Below, in pieces: positions 36,550-47,100 of a DNA stretch of 64,000 nt. Source of the stretch: Pseudomonas putida (GTDB lineage Bacteria > Pseudomonadota > Gammaproteobacteria > Pseudomonadales > Pseudomonadaceae); NCBI GenBank assembly GCA_029953615.1, contig CP124529.1, forward strand, positions 5,296,494 to 5,360,493, read 5' to 3'. A program made the position numbers and the translations under genes. The notes below the pieces were generated by a model. That model did no database searches. It was not told the DNA's origin and saw only the letters and a list, made by a program, of their open reading frames with translations. Within the stretch, counting starts at the first letter, position 1, and every line of letters begins with the position of its first letter.

Positions 36550-37737
36550 TCAGTAGAGACGGGCTTTGATCAGCGGGCGCAGCAAGTAATTGAGGACGCT
36601 GCGCTTGCCGCTGAGTATGTCCACCTCGGCAACCATGCCCGGAATGATCGGCAGCACCTCTTCGCCGCGCTTGAGCTGGCTACCGTCAGTGCGGATCAGC
36701 ACCTGGTAGTACGACTCCTTGCCATGGGGCGTGTCCTCCTCGATGGTGTCGGCGCTGATCTGCTCCAGGGTGCCCTTGAGGTCGCCATAGATGCTGAAGT
36801 CGTAGGCGGTGATCTTCACTTTGGCCGGCATGCCCGGCACCAGGAAGGCCACGTCACGCGGCTTGATCCTGGCCTCTACCAGCAGGCGGTCCTCCACCGG
36901 AATCACTTCCATGATCGCCTCGCCGGGCTGGATCACCCCGCCACGGGTGTTTATCAGCACGGTGTTGACCCGCCCACGCACGGGCGAAACGATTCCGGTA
37001 CGGCGCAACTGGTCCTGGCGCTGCTGCACAATCGGCTCCAGCGCACTGAGGTCGGCCTTGCGCTGTGAGCGCTCGGTGTAGGCGTCCTGGAAGTAACTGC
37101 TCTTCAGCTCGGTCAGCTTGCCGTTGAGGGTAGCGATGTCCTGGCTCAACCGCAGCGCCTCCATCTGGCTCACCGCACGCTTGGCCACCAGCGGGCGGAC
37201 CAAGTCGAGCTGGCTCTGGGCCAGGCTGATCTGTCTCTGGATCGCCTGGCTACCTTCGAGCAACTTGTCCCGTCGCGACTTGAACAGCTCGCGCTCGGAG
37301 CGCGCCAGCGGCCCCTGCGGATCGATGTCGGGCGGGAACTCGATGGCCGCCTTGCCCAGCACCTCGGCTTCCAGCCGGGCGATGGCCGCCCGCAGCACGC
37401 CGGCCTGGTTGGCCGACTCCTGAAAATTGGTGAGAAAGCGCGTCTCGTCAAGGCGCAGCAGCGGCTGCCCGACCTCCACCAGGTCGCCTTCCTGCACCAG
37501 CAGGCGGTCGAGAATGCCGCCTTCCAGGCTCTGGATTTTCTGAATGCGGCTGAACGGCACCACGCGCCCGTCGCCGCGCGTCACCTCATCAAGTTCCGCC
37601 CAGGCGGCCCAGGCGACGAACAGCAAGACACTGCCGAGCAGGGTCCAGAGCAGCGGACGGTAGACCGGGTGAGTGGTCGCCAGCAAGGGATCGGCCAACT
37701 GCCGGCGCAGCTGTACAGAGTAATTTTCAGCAGCCAT
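36550..37737 (-). CDS. HlyD-family membrane fusion protein of the adhesin type I secretion system
   Basis: A 395-residue periplasmic adaptor anchored by one N-terminal helix (~29-48). It has a split lipoyl/barrel-sandwich domain (IQSLEGGILDRLLVQEGDLVEVGQPLLRLD at ~68-97 and VSPVRGRVNTVLI at ~250), a long coiled-coil hairpin between them (~105-245) and a beta-barrel with VPGMPAKVKITAYDFSIYGDL. The C-terminus PGMVAEVDILSGKRSVLNYLLRPL is typical of HlyD/LapC proteins. It is the last gene of the adhesin operon and overlaps the ABC gene by 11 bp. Confidence 0.88.
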   Translation of the reverse strand: MAAENYSVQLRRQLADPLLATTHPVYRPLLWTLLGSVLLFVAWAAWAELDEVTRGDGRVVPFSRIQKIQSLEGGILDRLLVQEGDLVEVGQPLLRLDETRFLTNFQESANQAGVLRAAIARLEAEVLGKAAIEFPPDIDPQGPLARSERELFKSRRDKLLEGSQAIQRQISLAQSQLDLVRPLVAKRAVSQMEALRLSQDIATLNGKLTELKSSYFQDAYTERSQRKADLSALEPIVQQRQDQLRRTGIVSPVRGRVNTVLINTRGGVIQPGEAIMEVIPVEDRLLVEARIKPRDVAFLVPGMPAKVKITAYDFSIYGDLKGTLEQISADTIEEDTPHGKESYYQVLIRTDGSQLKRGEEVLPIIPGMVAEVDILSGKRSVLNYLLRPLIKARLY

Positions 37738-39889
37738 GACCCGCTCCCTCGGCGACCTGTGGCGCCTGCACCTGGTTGCCCAGCACCACCTGATTCAGCG
37801 GGCCGTCCATGATCACCTGGCCATTGCGCAGCACCACTGCACGGTCCACCAGCGCCAGCACGCTTTTCTTGTGGGTGGTAATGATCAGTGTGCGCCGGCC
37901 CAGCCACTTCTGCAGGTAGTCGATCACCTGTTTCTCGCTGTTCTGGTCGAAGGCCGCCGTCGGCTCGTCGAGCAACAGGATCGGCGGGTCCTGCAACAGT
38001 ACCCGGGCTAGCCCGACAGCCTGACGCTGGCCGCCGGAGAGGCTTGCGTTGCCCTGGATCGGCATGTCCAGGCCCAACGGGTGAGCGCGTACGAAAGTGC
38101 CCAGCCCCACGCCGTCGAGGGCTTCCAGCAATTCCTCGTCGCTCAACGCAGCGTTCGCCAGGTTGAGGTTTTCGCGCAGGCTGCCGTGGAACAGCGCCAC
38201 GTCCTGTGGCAAGTAGCCGATGCCGCGCTGGCGGTCGGCCGGGTCGAGCTGGCTCAGGGCAATATCGTCCAGCAACAGCCGGCCGGATTGCGCGTCGAGA
38301 AGGCCACTGAGCAGCCGCAGCAGGGTCGATTTGCCCGCTCCATTGCCGCCGAGCAGCGCCACCCGCTCGCCGGCCTGGATGCTCAGCGCCTGCACATCGA
38401 CCACCGGCGAGCTGTCGCCGTGGGCCAGCCGCAGCCCCTCCAGGCGGTAATGCCCGTGGAGCCGCTCGCGGTGCACGAAGCGCTTGCCGACGGGACGCTC
38501 CTGTTCGGCCGACATCAGCTGGTCGAGGCCCTCCAGTGCAACCTTGGTGTGCTGCCAGCGGCCGAGGATGGCGGCCGCCTGGGACAAGGGGGCGATGGCC
38601 CGCGAGGCAAGGATCGAACAGGCCACCAGGGCACCGACGGTCATCGCCCCGTCGCTTATGCGGTAGACGCCGAACACCACCACCCCGACGTAGCACAGCT
38701 GCTGGACGATACTGGCCGAGTAGCTGAGGGTCGAGGCCAAGGCGTGGGTCTTCATCGCGGTACCGGCCAGTTCCCCCGTGAGTGTCTCCCACTGCTGGCG
38801 GCAACGGCCTTCGGCACGCGCGGCCTTCACCGTCTCCAGGTGTTCGAAGGCTTCCAGCAGCACGCTGTTCTTCATCGCCCCCTCGCGCAGGTTCTGCCGC
38901 GACAGGTGCCCCAGCAGGCGCTGGGTCAGCAACCCCGGCAGCAGCATCAACACGCAGGCCACCAGCGGAACCCAGACCACATGGCCACCGATCACGGCGA
39001 TGAGCAACAGGAAGATGGCCACGAACGGCAGGTCGCTGATCAGCGCGGCGCTGGACGAAGTGAAGAACTCACGGACCGACTCGAATTCCCTCACCTGGGT
39101 GCTGAACGCCCCAATCGACGCCGGCTTGGCGGCAATCCGGGTGCTCAGCACGCGAGCGAACAGCAGGCTCGACAGCTGCAGGTCGAGGCGCTTGCCAAGT
39201 ACGTTGAGCAGGTGCCCGCGAAGGATCCGCAACACCCCGTCGACAATGATTGCCAAGGCCACGCCGCTGGCGAGTATCCACAGGGTATCGAAGGCCGCGT
39301 TGGGCACCACGCGGTCGTACACCTGCATGGCGAACAGCGCCGAAGCGACCGCGAGGACGTTGGCCACCAGGGCCGCCGCCGTGACTTCCACATAGGAGCG
39401 CCAGAGCCGCTTGAGCGGCCCGAAGAACCAATGCTCCGGCAAGCTGCTGGCGTAGTCGCCGACTCGGCCGTCGGGTTGATAGCGGCATTTGGCGAACACC
39501 GCCGTGCCGCTGTAAAGCGCCTCCAGCGCGGGTAACGCCATGCATTCACGGCCACCGTCGCTCTGCGGCACCAGTACCTCGCACTGCTCGCCTTCGACGC
39601 CAACCAGCAGCAGGCTGCGGCCATCGCCGAGCAGCAGCAGGGCCGGTAGCAGGTAGGCGTCCATGTGCCGCAATGGCAGCTCCGCGACCCTGGCAGTCAG
39701 GTCGGCACGGCGCAGCGCGCGCACGACCAGCCGCAGCGGCAGGCGTCCGTGCTCCAGCGCCAGGCCATCGACCAGCTCGGCGTCGCCCAGCGGCCGGCCC
39801 AGTTGCCGGCACAGCAGCAGCAGGCCCTGGCGCAGCGGGTCGTCGTGGTTCAGGGGCAAAACGTTATCTGGGGCTTGTTCAACTTCCAT
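37727..39889 (-). CDS. type I secretion ABC transporter (LapB/HlyB-like)
   Basis: A 720-residue export ATPase. Order: an N-terminal C39-like domain without the catalytic Cys (~15-135), which binds rather than cleaves substrate; a six-helix membrane domain (~165-440); and an ATPase domain with Walker A GGNGAGKST (~513), Q-loop, signature LSGGQRQ (~617), Walker B PILLLDEP (~637) and H-loop ITTHKK. It exports the adhesin encoded upstream through the TolC-like protein. It overlaps the TolC-like gene by 11 bp and the HlyD gene by 11 bp, so the operon is tightly coupled. Confidence 0.9.
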   Translation of the reverse strand: MEVEQAPDNVLPLNHDDPLRQGLLLLCRQLGRPLGDAELVDGLALEHGRLPLRLVVRALRRADLTARVAELPLRHMDAYLLPALLLLGDGRSLLLVGVEGEQCEVLVPQSDGGRECMALPALEALYSGTAVFAKCRYQPDGRVGDYASSLPEHWFFGPLKRLWRSYVEVTAAALVANVLAVASALFAMQVYDRVVPNAAFDTLWILASGVALAIIVDGVLRILRGHLLNVLGKRLDLQLSSLLFARVLSTRIAAKPASIGAFSTQVREFESVREFFTSSSAALISDLPFVAIFLLLIAVIGGHVVWVPLVACVLMLLPGLLTQRLLGHLSRQNLREGAMKNSVLLEAFEHLETVKAARAEGRCRQQWETLTGELAGTAMKTHALASTLSYSASIVQQLCYVGVVVFGVYRISDGAMTVGALVACSILASRAIAPLSQAAAILGRWQHTKVALEGLDQLMSAEQERPVGKRFVHRERLHGHYRLEGLRLAHGDSSPVVDVQALSIQAGERVALLGGNGAGKSTLLRLLSGLLDAQSGRLLLDDIALSQLDPADRQRGIGYLPQDVALFHGSLRENLNLANAALSDEELLEALDGVGLGTFVRAHPLGLDMPIQGNASLSGGQRQAVGLARVLLQDPPILLLDEPTAAFDQNSEKQVIDYLQKWLGRRTLIITTHKKSVLALVDRAVVLRNGQVIMDGPLNQVVLGNQVQAPQVAEGAGHGC

Positions 39890-41150
39890 GATTCAACCGA
39901 TTCTCCAGTAGAGCCCCCAACAGACCGACCTGCGCGGCCGCCCGGTACTCGATACGCTTGCGTTCGATGTGCAGATTGATCAATTGCCGCTCGGCCTCGA
40001 AACGCTCGCGCTGCACATTGAGCAAGTCGATCACGTCACGCCGGCCGACCTCGAACTGCTCGCGGTACAGCTCGCCGACCTGTTCCGCCTCCGTCACCTG
40101 CTGGCTAAGCGACTGCTCCCGCCAACGCAGCGTGTCACTGTTGTCGAACAGCGTCTGCAACTGCCGGCGGATATCACGCTGCATCGCATCGGCCGTCCAC
40201 TGCGCCGACTCCAGGCGCTGTTGCGCAGCGGTCGGCCGGCGGAAATTGGAAAGCCCCTGGAAGGTGTCCATGCGAAAGCGCAGCGACATCACCGAGTCGC
40301 TTTCCGGGCGACCGCCGATCTCCCGGCGCAACGCGGAGGCCTCCAGGTTCAACTGCGGCAGCAACGAAGCCTTGGCCTCGCGGACTTGCGCCTCGGCGAC
40401 ATTGGCGTCCTCCAGTGCCTTGCGCTGCAACGGCGATTCACGGATCACCCGTGCCACGTCGCTGGCAGCCAGGTAGCGCTGCAGCGACATCGGCTCGGGC
40501 TCCACCAGTTCGGAGGGGTCCTGGCCAACCAGGATCGCGTACTGGTTGCGTGCGTCCTGCAGGTTGCCCTTCTCCAGCGACAGTTGTTCCTGGGCGCGTG
40601 CCAGTTCCAGGTTGGCGCGGTCCAGTTCGCTACGGTCGGCGTAGCCATCACTGCCGCGCGCCTGGGTCATCTCGCGGATGCGGTCCAGACGCTGGATGTG
40701 CTGGCGCACCGTCTCCACCCGGCGCTCCGAGGCAAGCACGTCGAGGTAGGTCTCGACGATATCCAGCGCCGCATCGTCGCGCGCCACCAGCACCGCCTCG
40801 GACAGCTTGCGCCGGGTTGCGCTGGCGCTGTCGACCTTGCTTGTCACCCTTCCCCAGTCATACAGCATCTGCGATACGGTGAGGTCGTAGACGACCTCGC
40901 CAACGTCGAACTCCTGCGGCCCTCCGGACATCGTGACGGAGGGGTAGTAACCACCCTTGGCGATCTCTACCTCGGTGCCCGCACGGTCCGCCTCGGCCAT
41001 CGCCGAACGCACCTGCGGGTGGATCGCCAACCCCTCCCGCACCGCCTGGTCGAGAGGAATTGCCGAAGTGGATAACGGCAGCCCGAAGCACAGGAGCCAA
41101 AGGGCTCCCGCGCCACGGCGCCTTCCCTTGAGCACGGACAGGCCGCGCAT
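39879..41150 (-). CDS. TolC-family outer-membrane channel of the adhesin secretion system
   Basis: A 423-residue outer-membrane efflux protein with a signal peptide (cleaved near LSTSAIP, ~30). Two outer-membrane efflux (OEP) repeats (~35-215 and ~235-415) consist mostly of long amphipathic helices, for example the Glu/Arg-rich LSQQVTEAEQVGELYREQFE. It resembles LapE/AggA proteins. Its ATG overlaps the adhesin stop by one base (TGATG), so it is translated straight after the adhesin. Confidence 0.87.
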   Translation of the reverse strand: MRGLSVLKGRRRGAGALWLLCFGLPLSTSAIPLDQAVREGLAIHPQVRSAMAEADRAGTEVEIAKGGYYPSVTMSGGPQEFDVGEVVYDLTVSQMLYDWGRVTSKVDSASATRRKLSEAVLVARDDAALDIVETYLDVLASERRVETVRQHIQRLDRIREMTQARGSDGYADRSELDRANLELARAQEQLSLEKGNLQDARNQYAILVGQDPSELVEPEPMSLQRYLAASDVARVIRESPLQRKALEDANVAEAQVREAKASLLPQLNLEASALRREIGGRPESDSVMSLRFRMDTFQGLSNFRRPTAAQQRLESAQWTADAMQRDIRRQLQTLFDNSDTLRWREQSLSQQVTEAEQVGELYREQFEVGRRDVIDLLNVQRERFEAERQLINLHIERKRIEYRAAAQVGLLGALLENRLNHGS

Positions 41151-44100
41151 CAGACCACAACCTGTACCGTGTTGTCCTCGATCAGCAGGGTACTGCTGCC
41201 AAAGCTGTAGACATCGTAGGTAATGCCGTTGAGCTGCTGGGTGGTCCCGGTGTTCACGGCACCCACCACGTTGAGGGTGTCGTTGCTCTCGCCGGTAATC
41301 TGCAGCACGTTGTTGGCATCGGTGATGGCGTCGACCTCCGCTGCGGTCAGGGTCAGCACACTCCCCGAGTCGCCCCGGCCGAGGTCGATACGCTCGATGT
41401 TGGAGAGCGTGCCGACGCCGACGGCGTTGTAGTCGAGGTCGATGCCGTCGGCCAGGACCAACGTGTCGAAGCCCGCGCCGCCATCGATGCTGACGAAGTC
41501 GGTCGCGGTGATCTGGACGGCATCGTTGCCGTTGCCTGCCACCACGTGATCACCGGTCCCCACGTTGAAGATCAGGTCGTTGCCATCGCCTCCATTGATG
41601 TGCTCCGAACTGCCGCTCGCCCCGGACATGACATCGTCCCCCGAGGTGCCGTTGACGTCGATCTGGCCAATGTTCACTGACAGCCCGTTCGGGGTCAGGG
41701 TGATGCCGTATGCCGAGCTGTCGTTGCCGTTGGTATCGGTAGCGACGATGTTGAACGAGATCTGCGAACCGAGGTTAAGGATATCGGTGATGTTCAACCC
41801 CAACTGGGTGAGGACGGTCGGGCTCAGCAGGTTCAGCGAGAAGTTGCCAGAGCTGTCCGCCGCGATCGGCAGCAGCTCGACGTTTAGCGCCGGGGTGATG
41901 ACCCGGATCACCACGCTGGAGTCCGGTTCGGTGGTGCCACTGAAACCGAACCGCGGGTTCAGCGGGTTGAGGCTGACGTCGACCCCGAAGTTGCCGATGG
42001 TAACGGGCTGCTCGATGCTGCTGCCGACACCGATGGTCGCCACATTGCTCGGGTTGCCGGCCGGGTCCTCACCGGTCACGGAGACTTGGGCATTGAGCAA
42101 CTGGTCCAGGGTAAGGTCGATGTCCAGGTCGGTAAGCAGATTCAGCGAGGCCAGCCCGCTGTTGTCGGCAGTCACCGTGGCGGTGGCGGTGACGCCGCCG
42201 ATGTCCACTTCGACCGTCAGTTCGGTTCCCGGATCTGTGGAGATGGTCAGGATGCTGCCCACCAGCGACAGCACCGGGGTCGCAGGCGGGATGGTGTCGA
42301 CAGTGAACGGCACCGGGCTCGACGCAGTTCCGCCATTGATGTCTGCGGTGACGGTAGAGGCGCCCTCCGGGAACGGCCCCATGCCATCGCCAGGGGGAAT
42401 GGTCACGGTGACACTGCCGGCCAGGATATCGCCAGCGGTGATGGTGTGCGTCGCCTGCGTCTCGTAGCCGTTCTGCCCGGCGAAGGCGACGGTGATCACC
42501 TGGCCGACCTGCATGGTCGGGCGTATCGTCACGTCGACCTGGATGCCATCGCTGATTTCGGCAGCGTTGATCCAGGTATCGGCGGCTTCTGGCACGCTGA
42601 TGGTCGGCGGTGCCAGGTCCGGCGCGTTGATCGTCGCTGGCCCGCTGACGTTGCCCGCAGCGTCCACTGCGACCCCGGCGATCAGCTCACCGATGATCAG
42701 CGGCGGTGCGAACGGCAGGCTGAAGTTGCCGCTACCGTCGACATTCACCGTGATCGGGTTTGCGGTATCGCCATCGATCACAATACGCACCTGGCTGTTC
42801 GGCTCGGCGGTACCGGTCAGCAGCGCACCGTCGCTACTGATGCTCAGCAGTGGTGCCGATGGTGCCACCGAGTCGACCGTGGTACTGACCGGGCCACTGG
42901 TATTGCCGGCGGCGTCCTCGGCCACGGCGTTGACCACCGTGCCGTTCGCCAGCGGGGTCGCAGGCGTGAAGGCCCAGTTGCCACTGCCGTCGGCGGTCGT
43001 TTCGCCGATCGGGTTGCCGCTGCCGTCGGTAAGGACCACCTTGGCCCCGGCTTCAGCGGTACCACTGATCACCGCCCCGTTGCTTGGGTTGAGGATCGGT
43101 GCAGGTGGCGCGACGGCGTCGACGGTGACGCTGGTCGGCCCGCTGGTATTGCCGGCCGGGTCCTGGGCCACGGCGTTGATCACCGTGCCGTTGGCCAGCG
43201 GCGTCGAAGGCGTGAAGGCCCAGTTGCCGCTGCCATCGGCAGTAGTCTGACCGATGGGGTTGCCGCTGCCGTCAGTGAGGATCACCCTGGCGCCGGCTTC
43301 GGCGGTACCGCTTATCTCGGTACCGTTGCTTGGGTCAACCGTCGGCTGGCCAGGTGCGACCGTGTCCACCGTAGTGCTGACCACTGGCGAGCTGGTGTTG
43401 CCGGCCGCGTCCTGGGCCACGGCATTGACCACCGTACCGTTGGCCAACGGCGTACCGGGGTGAAGGCCCAGTTGCCGCTGCCATCGGCGGTCGTCTCCCC
43501 GATCGGGTTGCCGCTGCCGTCGGTGAGGATCACCTTGGCCCCGGCTTCGGCGATACCACTGACCACTACCCCATTGCTCGGGTTGAGAATCGGCGCAGGC
43601 GGCGCGACGGCATCAACGGTAGCGCTGGTCGGCCCGCTGGTATTGCCGGCGGCGTCCTCGGCCACGGCGTTGACCACCGTGCCGTTCGCCAGCGGGGTCG
43701 CAGGCGTGAAGGCCCAGTTGCCACTGCCGTCGGCGGTCGTTTCGCCGATCGGGTTGCCGCTGCCGTCGGTAAGGACCACCTTGGCCCCGGCTTCAGCGGT
43801 ACCACTGATCACCGCCCCGTTGCTTGGGTTGAGGATCGGTGCAGGTGGCGCGACGGCGTCGACGGTGACGCTGGTCGGCCCGCTGGTATTGCCGGCCGGG
43901 TCCTGGGCCACGGCGTTGATCACCGTGCCGTTGGCCAGCGGCGTCGAAGGCGTGAAGGCCCAGTTGCCGCTGCCATCGGCAGTAGTCTGACCGATGGGGT
44001 TGCCGCTGCCGTCAGTGAGGATCACCCTGGCGCCGGCTTCGGCGGTACCGCTTATCTCGGTACCGTTGCTTGGGTCAACCGTCGGCTGGCCAGGTGCGAC

Positions 44101-47100
44101 CGTGTCCACCGTAGTGCTGACCACTGGCGAGCTGGTGTTGCCGGCCGCGTCCTGGGCCACGGCATTGACCACCGTACCGTTGGCCAACGGCGTACCGGGG
44201 GTGAAGGCCCAGTTGCCGCTGCCATCGGCGGTCGTCTCCCCGATCGGGTTGCCGCTGCCGTCGGTGAGGATCACCTTGGCCCCGGCTTCGGCGATACCAC
44301 TGACCACTACCCCATTGCTCGGGTTGAGAATCGGCGCAGGCGGCGCGACGGCATCAACGGTAGCGCTGGTCGGCCCGCTGGAATTGCCGGCCACGTCCTG
44401 GGCCACGGCGTTGATCACCGTGCCGTTCGCCAGCGGGGTCGCAGGCGTGAAGGCCCAGTTGCCACTGCCGTCGGCGGATGTCGTTTCGCCGATCGGGTTG
44501 CCGCTGCCGTCGGTAAGGACCACCTTGGCCCCGGCTTCAGCGGTACCACTGATCACCGCCCCGTTGCTTGGGTTGAGGATCGGTGCAGGTGGCGCGACGG
44601 CGTCGACGGTGACGCTGGTCGGCCCGCTGGTATTGCCGGCCGGGTCCTGGGCCACGGCGTTGATCACCGTGCCGTTGGCCAGCGGCGTACCGGGCGTGAA
44701 CGACCAGTTGCCGCTGCCATCGGCGGTAGTCTGGCCGATCGGGTTGCCGACGCCATCGGTGAGGATGACAGTTGCGCCAGCTTCGGCAGTACCGCTGATT
44801 TCCACGCCGTTGCTCGGCTCGACCACCGGTGCGGGCGGCGCAACGCCGTCCACGGTAATCACCGCCGGCGCACTTTCGGTTCCACCAGGGTTGCGCGCCA
44901 CCGCGTTGACCACGGTGCCATCCGGCAGCGGTACGCCAGGGGTGAAGCTCCAGTTGCCACTGCCGTCGGCGGTGACCTGGCCCGATCGGGTTGCCGTTGC
45001 CATCGGTGAGGATAATGGTGTTGCCCGCATCGGCGGTGCCGCTGATCACCGAGCCGTTGCTCGGATCGACCTGTGGAATCGACGGCAGCGACGAGTCCAC
45101 CGTAGTGCTTCCAGGGGTGCCAGTGTTGCCGGCGGCATCGGTCGCCGTAGCGTTGACCACGGTGCCATTGGGCAGAGGCGTGGCAGGTGTGAACGTCCAG
45201 TTGCCGCTGCCGTCAGTGGTGACTCCGCCAATGGGATTACCGCTACCGTCGGTGAGCGTCACGGTGCTGTTCGGCTCGGCAGTACCATTGATCACGGTGC
45301 CGTTGCTCGGGTTGACCACTGGCGCGGCCGGGGCCAGCGAGTCGACCGTGGTGCTCGACGGAGCACTGGTGTTGCCGGCCGGGTCGGTTGCCGTAGCGTT
45401 GACCACGGTTCCATTGGCCAGTGGCGTGCCGGGGGTGAAGCTCCAGTTGCCGCTACCATCGGCGATGGTCTGGCCGATCGGGTTGCCGCTGCCATCGGTG
45501 AGGATGACCCTCGCTCCAGCTTCGGCAGTACCGCTGATTGCCGCGCCATTGCTCGGTTCGACCACCGGTGCAGCCGGAGCAACCGAGTCCACCGTGGTGC
45601 TCGACGGCACGCTGGTGTTGCCGGTCGCATCGGTTGCCGTGGCGTTGACCACGGTACCGTTGGCCAACGGCGAGCCAGGGATGAAGCTCCAGTTGCCGCT
45701 GCCATCAGCGGTGACCTGCCCGATCGGGTTGCCGCTGCCATCGGTCAGGATCACCTTGGCACCGGCTTCAGCAGTACCACTGACCACTGCCCCGTTGCTC
45801 GGGGTGATGATCGGCGCAGGCGGCGCGACAGCATCAACGGTAGCGCTGGTCGGCCCGCTGGTATTGCCGACCACGTCCTGGGCCACGGCGTTGATCACCG
45901 TGCCGTTAGCCAGAGGGGTCGCAGGCGTGAAGGTCCAGTTGCCACTGCCATCGGCGGTCGTTTCGCCGATCGGGTTGCCGCTGCCGTCGGTAAGAATCAC
46001 CTTGGCCCCGGCTTCAGCGGTACCACTGATCACCGCCCCGTTGCTTGGGTTGAGGATCGGAGCAGGTGGCGCGACGGCGTCGACGGTGACGCTGGTCGGC
46101 CCGCTGGTATTGCCGGCCGGGTCCTGGGCCACGGCATTGATCACCGTGCCATTGGCCAGCGGCGTGGCTGGGGTGACGCTCCAATTACCACTGCCATCGG
46201 CAGTAGTCTGACCTATCGGGTTGCCGCTGCCATCGGTCAGGATGACCCTCGCGCCGGCTTCGGCGGTACCACTGATTTCCACGCCGTTGCTCGGTTCGAC
46301 CACTGGCGCGGCCGGGGCCACCGAGTCCACCGTGGTGCTCGACGGCACGCTGGTGTTGCCGGTCGGGTCGGTTGCCGTGGCGTTAACCACGGTACCGTTG
46401 GCCAGCGGCGTGCCGGGGGTGAAGCTCCAGTTACCACTGCCGTCGGCGGTGATCTGGCCGATCGGGTTGCCGCTGCCATCGGTCAGGGTCACGGTGGCGC
46501 CGGCTTCAGCCGTACCGCTGATGGTCACACCGTTGCCTGGATTGATGACGGGTGCAGCCGGCGCATTGGAATCGACGGTGACTGTCGCTGCCGAACCGGT
46601 GTTGCCCGCCAGGTCGCTCGCCGTGGCATTGACCACTGTGCCATTGGCCAGCGGCGTGGCTGGAGTGAAGCTCCAGTTGCCACTGCCGTCGGCCGTCGCC
46701 TGGCCGATGGGATTACCGCTGCCGTCGGTGAGGGTCACGGTACTGTTCGGCTCGGCGGTGCCACTGAGGCTGCTGCCGTCACTCAGGTTGATGATCGGCG
46801 CGGCCGGGGCGATGGCGTCAACGGTGACGCTGGCCGGCCCGCTGGTGTTGCCGGCCGGGTCCTGGGCCACGGCATTAATCACCGTGCCATTGGCCAGCGG
46901 GGTCGAAGGCGTGAAGGCCCAGTTGCCACTGCCATCGGCAGTGGTCTGACCTATCGGGTTGCCGCTGCCGTCGGTGAGGATGACCCTCGCGCCGGCTTCG
47001 GCGGTACCGCTGATTTCCACGCCGTTGCTCGGTTCGACCACTGGCGCGGCCGGGGCCACCGAGTCCACCGTGGTGCTCGACGGCACGCTGGTGTTGCCGG

